DNA of 39,083 nt from a filamentous cyanobacterium Phorm 6. Its GTDB lineage: Bacteria; Cyanobacteriota; Cyanobacteriia; Cyanobacteriales; Microcoleaceae. The translations under genes and the position numbers were made by a program. The notes under the pieces are model-generated. The model was not told the DNA's origin. It saw only the letters and a list, made by a program, of their open reading frames with translations, and ran no database searches. The DNA is taken from contig PVWI01000018.1 of the NCBI GenBank assembly GCA_003003725.1, positions 1-39,083 of the forward strand. Direction: 5' to 3'. Within the stretch, counting starts at the first letter, position 1; each line of letters begins with the position of its first letter. Below are positions 26,179 to 34,058 of the stretch, in pieces.

Positions 26179-26508
26179 TTACCTCAAAGGTCGTGAAGCG
26201 AAGCTATCCCGTAGGGAATCGCGCTTGGGCCAAAGCATCCGCCCCAAACCCAGCAATCCCAACAGTTGCTGAACCTGTTGCAGTTGCGATTCCAGTTGTT
26301 GATAATTCCGCCGTAATTGGTGAGCACTTTGCTGCCTTTTAGCAAGGAAATTCGGCGATTTGCCGAGGACATTGCTGCTGCGGCGCTCGATTGCTGCGAT
26401 CCGCATTTCAAAACGTGCGATCGTCCGTCTGATTTTCCACACTCTTGCAGCGATATAAAAACACACCAGAGATATTAATAGATTGATAATTACAACACCC
26501 GTCAGCAT
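26179..26508 (-). CDS. Small membrane protein with coiled coil, conserved in cyanobacteria
   Basis: A 109-residue protein. It has an N-terminal membrane helix (about 3-22, TGVVIINLLISLVCFYIAAR), then a basic helical region and a strong coiled coil (about 70-92, NYQQLESQLQQVQQLLGLLG). It is the first gene of the group with YtxH and DUF948 proteins, all three being single-helix membrane proteins with helical cytoplasmic parts. I know of no defined function. The ATG at 26508 is the first codon before the helix. Confidence 0.7.
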   Translation of the reverse strand: MLTGVVIINLLISLVCFYIAARVWKIRRTIARFEMRIAAIERRSSNVLGKSPNFLAKRQQSAHQLRRNYQQLESQLQQVQQLLGLLGLGRMLWPKRDSLRDSFASRPLR

Positions 26509-26920
26509 TTCTCACCTATTTTCAACTACTAACACATTCCGCTATTTGTGGCGAAATTCTAGCCCTATGTTGTAGGGACACAGCAGTGTTCATTAGTGTC
26601 AAATAAAGTCTGAAGCCTGAGAAATCTCGCTTTTATCTGAGGCCCGATCCCCCTAAATCCCCCTTAAGAAGGGGGACTTTGATCGCTTCCTGTCCCCTGT
26701 CCTGGTGCATCTCACATTTGCAAATTCCTACGAGATAATAAAGTTTTGGGCCGTTAATCTCGGTATTTCTGCAAAAATGAGATGCACCCTCATGTCCCCC
26801 CTTCTTAAGGGGGGTTAGGGGGGATCTGGTCTTAGTCACCCGACAGAAGTCTGGGAATACATTTGACCTTAAATTAACACCAACGAACATTATTGTGTCC
26901 CCATCAAGCGGGATCGAATA
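26509..26920. other. 412-bp spacer containing a nested palindromic element
   Basis: No gene is supported. An open frame across 26633-26890 translates repeat words (PLTPLKKGGHEG, PLLKGDLGGSG) and is rejected. The main content is the repeat at 26646-26826. Confidence 0.6.
26646..26826. repeat. 181-bp nested inverted-repeat element
   Basis: The outer arms are GATCCCCCTAAATCCCCC... (from 26646) and ...GGGGGGTTAGGGGGGATC (to 26826). Each arm is itself a CCCCCTTAAGAAGGGGG-type palindrome. The inner arms GGTGCATCTCA (26704-26714) and TGAGATGCACC (26778-26788) are also inverted and extend, with mismatches, towards TTTGCA/TGCAAA. The whole can fold as one large cruciform. The CCCCCTTAAGAAGGGGG word is a very common cyanobacterial repeat, but the nested pair suggests a miniature non-coding mobile element. 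Confidence 0.75.
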
Positions 26921-27574
26921 TCAAGCCTCAGACATAGCCGGCAAACAAACCTTAGTACCGCCCAAACCGCAATAACCGTTCGGATTTTTAGCAAGATACT
27001 GCTGATGATAGCTTTCTGCGTAATAAAACTCAGGAGCCTCAATAATTTCAGTAGTAATCTTGCCGTAACCGGCCGGTGTCAAAGCTTGCTGGTAAGCATC
27101 ACGCGAAGCTTCAGCTAGCTGCATCTGGCTGGCTGAATACGTGTAAATGCCCGATCGATATTGAGTACCCGAATCATTACCCTGACGCATTCCTTGAGTC
27201 GGATTATGGCTTTCCCAAAAAACCTTTAGCAGCGTTTCGTAACTCACTTTTTTCGGATCGAACACAACCAGAACTACTTCATTGTGTCCCGTCATCCCAC
27301 TGCAAACTTCGTTGTAATTAGGGTTTGGAGTGCTCCCCGCCGCGTAGCCAACAGCAGTCGAAAAAACTCCATCTTGCTGCCAAAATTTGCGTTCCGAACC
27401 CCAAAAACAGCCCAAGCCAAACATCGCAGTCTCCATACCCGCTGGAAAGGGAGCTTTGAGCGGATTGCCGTTAACAAAGTGAGTTGCCGGTACCGACATC
27501 GACTCTGCTCGTCCCGGCAATGCGTCTTGAGAAGAGGGCAGGCTCGACTTTTTGCCAAATCCAAATAGCACCAT
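26921..27574 (-). CDS. msrA: Peptide-methionine (S)-S-oxide reductase
   Basis: MsrA repairs oxidised methionine using thioredoxin-supplied electrons. From ATG 27574 the protein has 217 residues. It starts [20 protein letters not shown], a leader typical of cyanobacterial MsrA, and has the active-site GCFWGSE with catalytic C56. The expected [25 protein letters not shown], and C-terminal [18 protein letters not shown] with a resolving cysteine follow. A frame reaching 27721 is longer, but its extra 49 residues are not conserved. It stands alone. Confidence 0.95.
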   Translation of the reverse strand: MVLFGFGKKSSLPSSQDALPGRAESMSVPATHFVNGNPLKAPFPAGMETAMFGLGCFWGSERKFWQQDGVFSTAVGYAAGSTPNPNYNEVCSGMTGHNEVVLVVFDPKKVSYETLLKVFWESHNPTQGMRQGNDSGTQYRSGIYTYSASQMQLAEASRDAYQQALTPAGYGKITTEIIEAPEFYYAESYHQQYLAKNPNGYCGLGGTKVCLPAMSEA

Positions 27575-27893
27575 AAGTTTGTGAGAGCGATCTCTGATAA
27601 ACGTCTTTACCTTAATTAATAATATCAGATATACACTAAAAATAGTAGCCCTGTTGAAGGTAGACAGTAAATGGTACAAGGTATAATTTTTTTGCGGATG
27701 CTTTTTGGTGATACTGCTCACTGCATTTGCAGTTTTAAATCACATTAGGCAGTGCTGTCTGTCACCAAGAAACACCTAAAATATCACCTATTGTTGAGGT
27801 ATAAATCACGGGAATCGCAGGCAAAACATCCGATTATTAAAGGTGTGGTGTTGTAGCAGTTATTCAAGACAAGTTACTTGGGAGTTTGTAGAA

Positions 27894-28028
27894 ATGGCGG
27901 TTAAAGCTTGCAGCGAACCTTTAAAATCTAATCCGTTTATTACTTACCGCGATCCGATTACAGGTAAGTGGATGGTTGCGAGTCAGAATTTGCCGACAGC
28001 GGCGGAACAACCACAGCTAGCAGCGTGA
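27894..28028 (+). CDS. Small conserved cyanobacterial protein (44 residues)
   Basis: Reads MAVKACSEPLKSNPFITYRD then PITGKWMVASQNL and a short Ala/Gln tail. The core SNPF-x-TYRDPxTGKW looks like a small soluble protein family found widely in cyanobacteria, with no function known to me. The ATG at 27894 is preferred because GGGAG lies 12 bases upstream; the longer frame from 27843 adds 17 unlikely residues. It is flanked by divergent msrA and a convergent gene. Confidence 0.65.
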   Translation: MAVKACSEPLKSNPFITYRDPITGKWMVASQNLPTAAEQPQLAA

Positions 28029-28150
28029 TATTTTTTCTTGATTTTATATTTAAATTAAGAATGTTTTGCAACTGGTAGGGTGGATCGACTTAGAGGTTTT
28101 CGATGATTAAGCAAATCAAATTATTTCACTCAATTATCCTTAATAAAAGT

Positions 28151-28210
28151 GTTTGTAGTTAGGAATTTAGTTCTCTTGAAATTATGCGGACTGAAGTCCT
28201 CACTACAAAC
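28151..28210. repeat. Dispersed hairpin repeat copy
   Basis: GTTTGTAGTTAGGAATTTAG (28151 on) and CTGAAGTCCTCACTACAAAC (to 28210) are imperfect inverted arms of the window's hairpin family. This copy is the most diverged. It lies just beyond the stop of the 308-residue gene. Confidence 0.7.
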
Positions 28211-28245
28211 CTCTTTGATTGTTTTTATTTGAGGATTGACGCACC

Positions 28246-29172
28246 CTAATTTTCAGTGATGCTCATCTCTTTTTGTAGTTCCAAATATCGATAGAGATAT
28301 TCCGAAATTATCCCGTGCAAAAACAAGTCGCGCGCCGCATTAAATGGACTGTTTGGCGCTAGCGGATGGCGGTTCACAATTACATGATTCCAGTCGCAAT
28401 TTCCGGTAATCTCGCTGACGTAGACTCCGAAGTTTTCATCTAACTGAAGCGACATCACTGCTCGCGCAAATTCGTCGCTAGTCAGACACAGAGAATAGAA
28501 TACTTTAAAAAGCTCGATCGCAGATTCCAGATCCAAAATCCTCAGCCACCTCAGTCTTTCAAAATCAATTTCAACTTCCACAGGTTGAATGCTATCATAA
28601 TTAATTCCCCGTTTTTTGACAACCTGCAACCAGTTGGGATTTGTCAGCATGGCCTGGTTGTAATCCCAGACAAAGTTATACAGAATTAAGTCGTGTTCGA
28701 GAAAGGCATTGTCAGCTAAATCGCTAACAGTCCGCGGATAAAGTTTTGACTTTTCAATCTGCGTGTCCGGGCCGTTATCAATCAAGAAGTTGATAATGTT
28801 CGAGCCCGCGTTTATGTGCCGCACAATTAAATAACAAGCTTCTGGCGAGACAAAGTTATTTAGAAAAAATGCTGCGGATTTGTGCATTAAAGTGTAAGCG
28901 CGAAATTGAAATGGCAACAGGCGCTTTGTTGTCATAATTACCGCCAGCAACAAGTTAGCAATTACTTTGATCGGGATGAGCAAATAACTGCGAGTCCAGT
29001 TTTGCAAATCCCGCATCATGTATGCTTTTGCAACTAAATCGACGGGAATTGACCGATCGCAAAACAGGACATCCCAAACATTCGGATCTCGGCGGTTGTA
29101 GGGTTTCGTCGCATAAGGGATTTTCCGCTCATCCGGGAGATTTTCCGTATCTTGTTTTTGCAGCTCTTGCAT
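28246..29172 (-). CDS. Unrecognised cyanobacterial protein coupled to the KAS III-oxidase fusion
   Basis: A 308-residue protein I do not recognise. Its start ATG overlaps the stop of the upstream gene by one base (TAATG), implying translational coupling and a shared job. It is rich in Tyr, Phe, Trp and Asn. A hydrophobic stretch at about 63-85 (YLLIPIKVIANLLLAVIM) could be membrane-associated, and a second (about 98-118) is weaker. Histidines and acidic residues are spread through the middle (IVRHINAGSNIINFL, NAFLEHDLILYNFVWDY), which would suit a mostly helical, possibly metal- or lipid-binding protein. That is speculation. No signal peptide is evident. Confidence 0.8.
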   Translation of the reverse strand: MQELQKQDTENLPDERKIPYATKPYNRRDPNVWDVLFCDRSIPVDLVAKAYMMRDLQNWTRSYLLIPIKVIANLLLAVIMTTKRLLPFQFRAYTLMHKSAAFFLNNFVSPEACYLIVRHINAGSNIINFLIDNGPDTQIEKSKLYPRTVSDLADNAFLEHDLILYNFVWDYNQAMLTNPNWLQVVKKRGINYDSIQPVEVEIDFERLRWLRILDLESAIELFKVFYSLCLTSDEFARAVMSLQLDENFGVYVSEITGNCDWNHVIVNRHPLAPNSPFNAARDLFLHGIISEYLYRYLELQKEMSITEN

Positions 29173-31040
29173 TAGCGAATTTCCTCCAATTGCAGCAAAT
29201 ATAAACGAGCAGTAACGCTGGCAGTTTTGACAATGCGGCGGGCGATATCATCCGTCATCCATTCGGCATTAATTAAATTTTCTAGTTTCGCTAAATGCGA
29301 CTCATCATTAACTCCATGATAAGCTAAAAACGATACTTGTTCGTCTTGCAAACCGAGAGTTTCCTTAATTTCTTTTGCCCACTTTAGGGCTAACCGGTTT
29401 CCCAATCCTTCGATAATAAACATACTACCAATTAAATCGACCGGATTTTCCCGCGATGCTTGCTGGAAGATAAAAGCTGATAGCGCTTCGCTGCCAATAT
29501 TCTTATCATATTCCACAATTTTTGACAACTCACCGCCGACAGAAACATAATTCCGTTCTAGCATTTGATAGTCGCGGTGTTCGTCTTGGGCGTGCCCGAT
29601 AAAAGTCGATCGCAAACGGAAGTCAGTCATGTTAGAAGCAGCACGCGCAATCCAGCGAGCACCCTCGACAACTTGCGGGCGGAGATTGCACAGCAATGCT
29701 TGATAGTCTTCTATTGTAAACTCTCCCCGGTACAATTTGCGGACAATGGGCACGGAACGAATTTCGCGATCGAACTTTAGCCAAATCCAGGCTAACTCCC
29801 GCAACAAATAAGCTTGTGGAGAGTAAGGCATTTCCGGTTTAACACTTTCGAGAGGAGAAGCTTCGGGAACATCCACGGATTTGGATATTTGATAAATCAT
29901 AGGTTTATTGGTGTTTTCCACAACAGTTAACATCATGTATGCCGTTGTAAAGCGGCCGCTTTCCGGTACGAAACAAAAGATTTTTTGTCCTGGCTGCAAT
30001 TTGCCTGAATTGAACAATTCCTCTAACATTAAATAAATCGCAGCGCAGCCTGTATTTCCCCTGGTGTACAAGTTGGTAAACCATTTTTCTTCAGGAATCA
30101 TGCAGCCTGCTTGTTCCAGAAGTTCCACAATTTGTCCCCGGAAAAAATGAGAGGAATAGTGGCACAGCAGCCAGTCGATTTCCTGCGGACAAACTCTCCC
30201 GCTTTTAATCAAACTCAGCCAACCTTCTACGCCTAATTTCATTACATTGTCGAGCAAGCGAATATTTTGCCGCAAGTCAAAAGCTCCGGCTGCGGCTGCA
30301 TCGAGGTAGGAGGAATAATCTAACCAGCTTTTTGTTGCTGTTTCGTTTGCTAATCCTGAATACATACAAACTGGATAAGCGTTGGCGTGGGAAATCAGCT
30401 CAATCCATTCTATTTTTAAGCTAATTCCTATCGCGTTGGGATGGTTTTGGAGCAAAAATGCTCCGGCACCGTCGGAGAGCATCCAGCGCAGAAATTCTGT
30501 ATCGAAAGGTAGGGGTTTTCCGGCTTTGACTGATGTTTCTGCTTCAAATTTGGTGTTTTTGAACAGGCGCGAGGGAAATTCGGAGGCGACGGCGATTGCT
30601 GTTTGTTTTTTGCCGAGTTCGAGTTGAGATGCGGCGTAATTTAAGGCGGTAATTCCGGCACAGCAAACTCCTTGAGTGGAAACTATTTCTAGGGGAGAGA
30701 ATTCGGAAAGTTCGCCGTGTACTGTGCTGGCAAATCCCGGTACTAATAAGTCTGGTAAAGTGGTGGCGCAGGCTAGTAAGTCGATCGCCCCTGGTTCCAA
30801 ATTTGCCTGGGCGATCGCATCCCGGACGGCAAACGCTGCCATTTGGCTGTTAGAATAAAGTGTTTGCTGCTGTTTGTCGATCGCGTAATAGCGCTGTTTA
30901 ATCCCGTTGCTGTTGAGAATGCGCTGTCTGACTCGCGAAGGGCGATCGGCAATTTTGCCAAGATACTCTTCCATCTCATCATTATTAATCGCTTCCCCCG
31001 GCAAAAACTTCCCAATCCGATTGATATAAGCGCTGTGCAT
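29172..31040 (-). CDS. Beta-ketoacyl-ACP synthase III-like domain fused to a heme-oxygenase-like diiron oxidase domain
   Basis: A 622-residue two-domain enzyme. Residues 1-375 form a KAS III/thiolase fold with nucleophile C127 (GVCCAGITALNYA), likely H294 (LLCHYSSH) and N329 (GNTGCAA), so the Cys-His-Asn set is complete for condensing acyl chains. After a linker (380-410), residues about 415-622 resemble iron-containing heme-oxygenase-like proteins: E459, H483/E487/H488, E544 and H575-x3-D579-x2-H582. The last matches the diiron ligand spacing of CADD/UndA-type oxidases. The chain could be elongated and then oxidised or cleaved on one polypeptide. The reaction and substrate are inferred. ATG 31040 follows AGAGGT at ideal spacing and is preferred over TTG 31073. 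Confidence 0.88.
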   Translation of the reverse strand: MHSAYINRIGKFLPGEAINNDEMEEYLGKIADRPSRVRQRILNSNGIKQRYYAIDKQQQTLYSNSQMAAFAVRDAIAQANLEPGAIDLLACATTLPDLLVPGFASTVHGELSEFSPLEIVSTQGVCCAGITALNYAASQLELGKKQTAIAVASEFPSRLFKNTKFEAETSVKAGKPLPFDTEFLRWMLSDGAGAFLLQNHPNAIGISLKIEWIELISHANAYPVCMYSGLANETATKSWLDYSSYLDAAAAGAFDLRQNIRLLDNVMKLGVEGWLSLIKSGRVCPQEIDWLLCHYSSHFFRGQIVELLEQAGCMIPEEKWFTNLYTRGNTGCAAIYLMLEELFNSGKLQPGQKIFCFVPESGRFTTAYMMLTVVENTNKPMIYQISKSVDVPEASPLESVKPEMPYSPQAYLLRELAWIWLKFDREIRSVPIVRKLYRGEFTIEDYQALLCNLRPQVVEGARWIARAASNMTDFRLRSTFIGHAQDEHRDYQMLERNYVSVGGELSKIVEYDKNIGSEALSAFIFQQASRENPVDLIGSMFIIEGLGNRLALKWAKEIKETLGLQDEQVSFLAYHGVNDESHLAKLENLINAEWMTDDIARRIVKTASVTARLYLLQLEEIR

Positions 31041-31288
31041 ACCGTCAACCTCTAAAATTGCTAATTTAGTCAAGTTTGTTGTTTTATTAAATCAAGCCAG
31101 AAAACATCTCAAATTGATTGTGCTTTGCCCAGCAGTGAACTTGCAAGGAGCATTCAGCTATATTGTAGAGTCGGGGGAAATTAGACAAGTTGAGCAACAG
31201 TAGCAACAAGTAATGTGAAGCGGGGTGAAGTTTTTTGTTAAATTGAGCCAATATGTAACTAAAGTTCCTTCGCTGCTTCCCGACTCAA

Positions 31289-32305
31289 ATGGATATTGCT
31301 TCACTAGATGCTTGGTATTCTCAATCACAGCGCCGCGCGGCTGTTTCGCTGTTGATGAAACGAGTAGGCGTAACTCGCACTAGGGCTGAATGCTTTATAC
31401 GGCTTTGGGTTTACTTATCGGTGAAACAGCTTCAGGAAAATCAGCCCCGAATTAAACCGCCACTGGCGAAACTGGAATTGCCAGCAACAGAAGTGCAGTG
31501 CACTCACCGAGAAGCAGCAGAACTATTTTACTCCGATTCCGATCGCGGGAGCGATCGCGCCGCCGGAATGATGTTAGATAAATTAGCCGCACTCGGATTA
31601 ATCGCAAAACACTTTGACGGTAACGCCACAGCAATTGAAATTCAACCAGTTTCCGAAATTTTAGATGTTGCGCCGCCCGAAAATCCGGTAAAACTCAAAT
31701 TAGATGATTTTAACCCTCGATGCGACGCAATTCCCGTAGCAAATTTACTAGCAAGCTATTATAACTGGATGAACCGCAGCACGAACGCAGTTCCCCAAAA
31801 AATTGCTAAAGTTATTCGACTTTCGGCTGCTCAATATTCAAAAGGAATACGAGTTTTGCGTCGCTGCGACAATCTCAATCCAGTCGGATTTTACTTACTT
31901 TATCCCACCGCTAGCGAATCGGACGTTAATTTTTTTAGTGCTCCCAGCAAAAGCCTACATTTAAGTTCTGTTTCTGAGATCGATCCTTTCAACATGGCGC
32001 TACCAGGGGATGAGAATTGCCAGTCAATATTTGTTCGCTGTTGGGTTATCGATCCTAAATACTTAGAAGAATACCGGATTACTTTGATTGAAGATGCACA
32101 AAAGATTCTAGTTGAAATGCAAACAGATTTTCCCAATATTTGCGACTTGTACACGCTAATTCTTCATCCCAGTTATGAAAAAATGTCTTATGCTGTGGGT
32201 TTCCAAAAGACTAATAGTGATGCTCAGTTATCTGTTTATTGGATGTATTTAGCGTTGGATAGATTTTTGGCGCTGGATGTCAAGGAAGCGCTAAAAAATT
32301 TGTAA
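31289..32305 (+). CDS. Winged-helix-like and GNAT-like two-part protein, divergent to the fusion enzyme
   Basis: A 338-residue protein. The N-terminal part (about 1-125) is helical with RRAAVSLLMKRVGVTRTRAE and a later basic winged-helix-like segment (REAAELFYSDSDRGSDRAAG, LAALGLIAKHF). The C-terminal part (about 170-335) looks like a GNAT acyltransferase: GFYLLYP strand, SIFVRCWVIDPKYLEEYRIT, a helix LIEDAQKILVEM, then TLILHPSYEKMSYAVGFQK, where HPxYEKxxxxxGF is the usual GNAT end. The acetyl-CoA loop is weak, so catalysis is uncertain. It starts with ATG 31289 and is separated from the fusion gene by a 248-bp divergent spacer, which suggests a regulatory or pathway link. Confidence 0.75.
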   Translation: MDIASLDAWYSQSQRRAAVSLLMKRVGVTRTRAECFIRLWVYLSVKQLQENQPRIKPPLAKLELPATEVQCTHREAAELFYSDSDRGSDRAAGMMLDKLAALGLIAKHFDGNATAIEIQPVSEILDVAPPENPVKLKLDDFNPRCDAIPVANLLASYYNWMNRSTNAVPQKIAKVIRLSAAQYSKGIRVLRRCDNLNPVGFYLLYPTASESDVNFFSAPSKSLHLSSVSEIDPFNMALPGDENCQSIFVRCWVIDPKYLEEYRITLIEDAQKILVEMQTDFPNICDLYTLILHPSYEKMSYAVGFQKTNSDAQLSVYWMYLALDRFLALDVKEALKNL

Positions 32306-32320
32306 TTAATATTAAATGCT

Positions 32321-32487
32321 GGTTTGTAGTAAGGACTTTAGTCCTGATTCTTTCTAAGATGCGGACTAAAGTCCTCACTACGAACCTGGTTTGTAGTAAG
32401 GACTTTAGTCCTGATTCTTTCTAAGATGCGGACTTTAGTCCTAATTCTTTCTAAGATGCGGACTAAAGTCCTCACTACGAACCTGGT
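32321..32487. repeat. Tandem array of the dispersed hairpin repeat
   Basis: GGTTTGTAGTAAGGACTTTA recurs at 32321 and 32388 (67-bp period). The second copy carries an internal partial duplication (GATGCGGACTTTAGTCCTAA then TTCTTTCTAAGATGCGGACT). Arms GGACTTTAGTCC/GGACTAAAGTCC give hairpins. It fills the space between the GNAT-like gene and serS, which converge. Confidence 0.85.
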
Positions 32488-33768
32488 TTACAAAATTTCG
32501 CGATTGAGATAAGGTTGCAGCACTTCCGGCACTTTTACTGTCCCATCAGCCTGCTGATAATTCTCCAAAATAGCAGCCATTGTCCGGCCCACAGCTAAAC
32601 CAGAACCATTCAGCGCGTGCACGAATTGAGTGCCTTTTTTCCCCGCTTCTTTAAAGCGAATGTTAGCCCGCCGCGACTGAAAATCTCCGACATTGGAACA
32701 ACTCGAAATCTCGCGGTATTTGCCCGCAGATGGCAGCCACACCTCTAAATCGTAGGTTTTTGCTGCGGCGAAACCTAAGTCTCCTGTGCAAAGCTCGATC
32801 GTCCGATAAGGCAATTTTAGCGCCTGCAAAACTCCCTCGGCATCCTGCACAAGCTTTTCGTGTTCCTCCTGGGATGTACTCGGATGCACCAGTTTCACCA
32901 ATTCTACCTTATTAAATTGGTGCAATCGAATTAATCCCCGCGTATCTTTACCGTAACTGCCAGCTTCTCTGCGAAAACAAGGAGTAAAAGAACAGTGATA
33001 AATTGGCAACTGTTCGGCTGTCAATATTTCACCTCGATACAGATTGACAACCGGAACTTCGGAAGTAGGAATTAGCCACAAATCGTCATGCTCGCATTTA
33101 AAACTTTCTTCGGCAAATTTTGGCAATTGACCTGTTGCTGTAAGAGATTCAGTATTGACTAAAAGTGGGGGAATTACTTCTACATAACCTGCTTTTATAT
33201 GGCGGTCGAGCATGAATTGAATAATTGCTCTTTCCAGGGCTGCACCTGCGCCAACTAATGTGACAAACCGAGCTTTAGAGATTTTAACAGCACGTTCAAA
33301 GTTGAGAATTCCTAATTTTTCGCCGATTTCCCAGTGCGGCAAAATATCGGGATTTTGGGGAATGTATTCGTCTCCCCATTGCCTGATTAGGATGTTTTCG
33401 TCTTCATTTTTGCCGATCGGGATTGACTTATCTGGTAAATTAGGCAGTGGCAATAATAGGGCTTCTATTTGAGCTTTTAACTCTTTTTCTTGTGCTTGTA
33501 ATTCGTTTGATTCGGTGCCGACTGCGTTGCCTTCTGCTTGCAATTGGTGAACTTCGGGAGATTCGAGGGGTAAACCCGCTTTCCTTTTTTGCCCGATGAG
33601 TTTGGCTATTTCGTTGCTGCGGGCTTGTAGTTGCGATCGCTTTCCTTCCAACTCCCGCTGCTGTTTGTCTAGTTGCAGAATTGGCTCGATTTCATAGTTT
33701 CCTCCGCGCAGGTTGAGGCTTTCCTGTACGGCTTGCGGGTTTTCTCGGATTAATTTGAGGTCTAGCAC
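32488..33768 (-). CDS. serS: Seryl-tRNA synthetase
   Basis: SerS charges tRNA-Ser with serine. The 426-residue protein has the N-terminal coiled-coil arm (about 30-100, [20 protein letters not shown]) and then a class II catalytic core: motif 1 near [19 protein letters not shown], motif 2 [20 protein letters not shown], the [14 protein letters not shown] serine-binding stretch and motif 3 [19 protein letters not shown]. The end, VPEVLQPYL, is typical. ATG 33768 starts the usual [11 protein letters not shown] 27-bp hairpin-like palindrome (33882-33908) lies upstream. Confidence 0.97.
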   Translation of the reverse strand: MLDLKLIRENPQAVQESLNLRGGNYEIEPILQLDKQQRELEGKRSQLQARSNEIAKLIGQKRKAGLPLESPEVHQLQAEGNAVGTESNELQAQEKELKAQIEALLLPLPNLPDKSIPIGKNEDENILIRQWGDEYIPQNPDILPHWEIGEKLGILNFERAVKISKARFVTLVGAGAALERAIIQFMLDRHIKAGYVEVIPPLLVNTESLTATGQLPKFAEESFKCEHDDLWLIPTSEVPVVNLYRGEILTAEQLPIYHCSFTPCFRREAGSYGKDTRGLIRLHQFNKVELVKLVHPSTSQEEHEKLVQDAEGVLQALKLPYRTIELCTGDLGFAAAKTYDLEVWLPSAGKYREISSCSNVGDFQSRRANIRFKEAGKKGTQFVHALNGSGLAVGRTMAAILENYQQADGTVKVPEVLQPYLNREIL

Positions 33769-33881
33769 AGATTTATTCTAAATTTTACATTTTAAGTGAT
33801 TAGGGGCAAAAAATTAGATATAAAAGATTTTTTAATCATTAATATGCTCAATCATAAGTTATTTGGATTAAAATATCCGTT

Positions 33882-33908
33882 GGGTGTCACCCATGAAGGG
33901 TGACACCC
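33882..33908. repeat. Perfect 11-bp hairpin between serS and the glycosyltransferase
   Basis: GGGTGTCACCC (33882-33892) and GGGTGACACCC (33898-33908) pair across five bases. It is likely a palindromic repeat; no T-run follows on either side. Confidence 0.6.
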
Positions 33909-33918
33909 CATAAAATCG

Positions 33919-33990
33919 TGCTATACTGCAAACATTAGTAGATGCACCCTGATAATTTTTTACCCCAGCCAGCAATGGCCGGGTTTTTTG
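33919..33990 (+). ncRNA. Candidate small RNA unit: extended -10 promoter and terminator
   Basis: TG-C-TATACT (33919-33927) fits an extended -10 promoter. A stem-loop CCCAGCC (33964-33970) / GGCCGGG (33977-33983) with one mismatch is followed by TTTTTT (33984-33989), a rho-independent terminator shape. The transcript would be about 55 nt and carries no open frame. It lacks the Yfr1 core ACTCCTCACAC. A terminator or attenuator for some other transcript is the alternative. Confidence 0.3.
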
Positions 33991-34007
33991 TGTCTGTGGA
34001 CAGATGT

Positions 34008-34041
34008 CAGTTGACAGTTGACAGTTGACAGTTGACAGTTG
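34008..34041. repeat. Heptamer tandem repeat (CAGTTGA)n
   Basis: Four copies of CAGTTGA plus a partial fifth (CAGTTG) occur 18 to 51 bp before the glycosyltransferase start, bordered by GTGGACA and TGTCCAC inverted words. They resemble the heptamers near scpA and mreD. Confidence 0.85.
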
Positions 34042-34058
34042 TCCACTGATAATATAAG

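Noticed and set aside
26633-26890. Minus-strand 85-residue frame
   Set aside because: It translates palindromic repeat words; no conserved sequence or ribosome site.
31074-31288. Clear operator in the divergent spacer
   Set aside because: No convincing palindrome or consensus promoter pair could be identified by eye.
33919-33990. Yfr1 small RNA
   Set aside because: The invariant ACTCCTCACAC core is absent, so only an unnamed candidate is kept.
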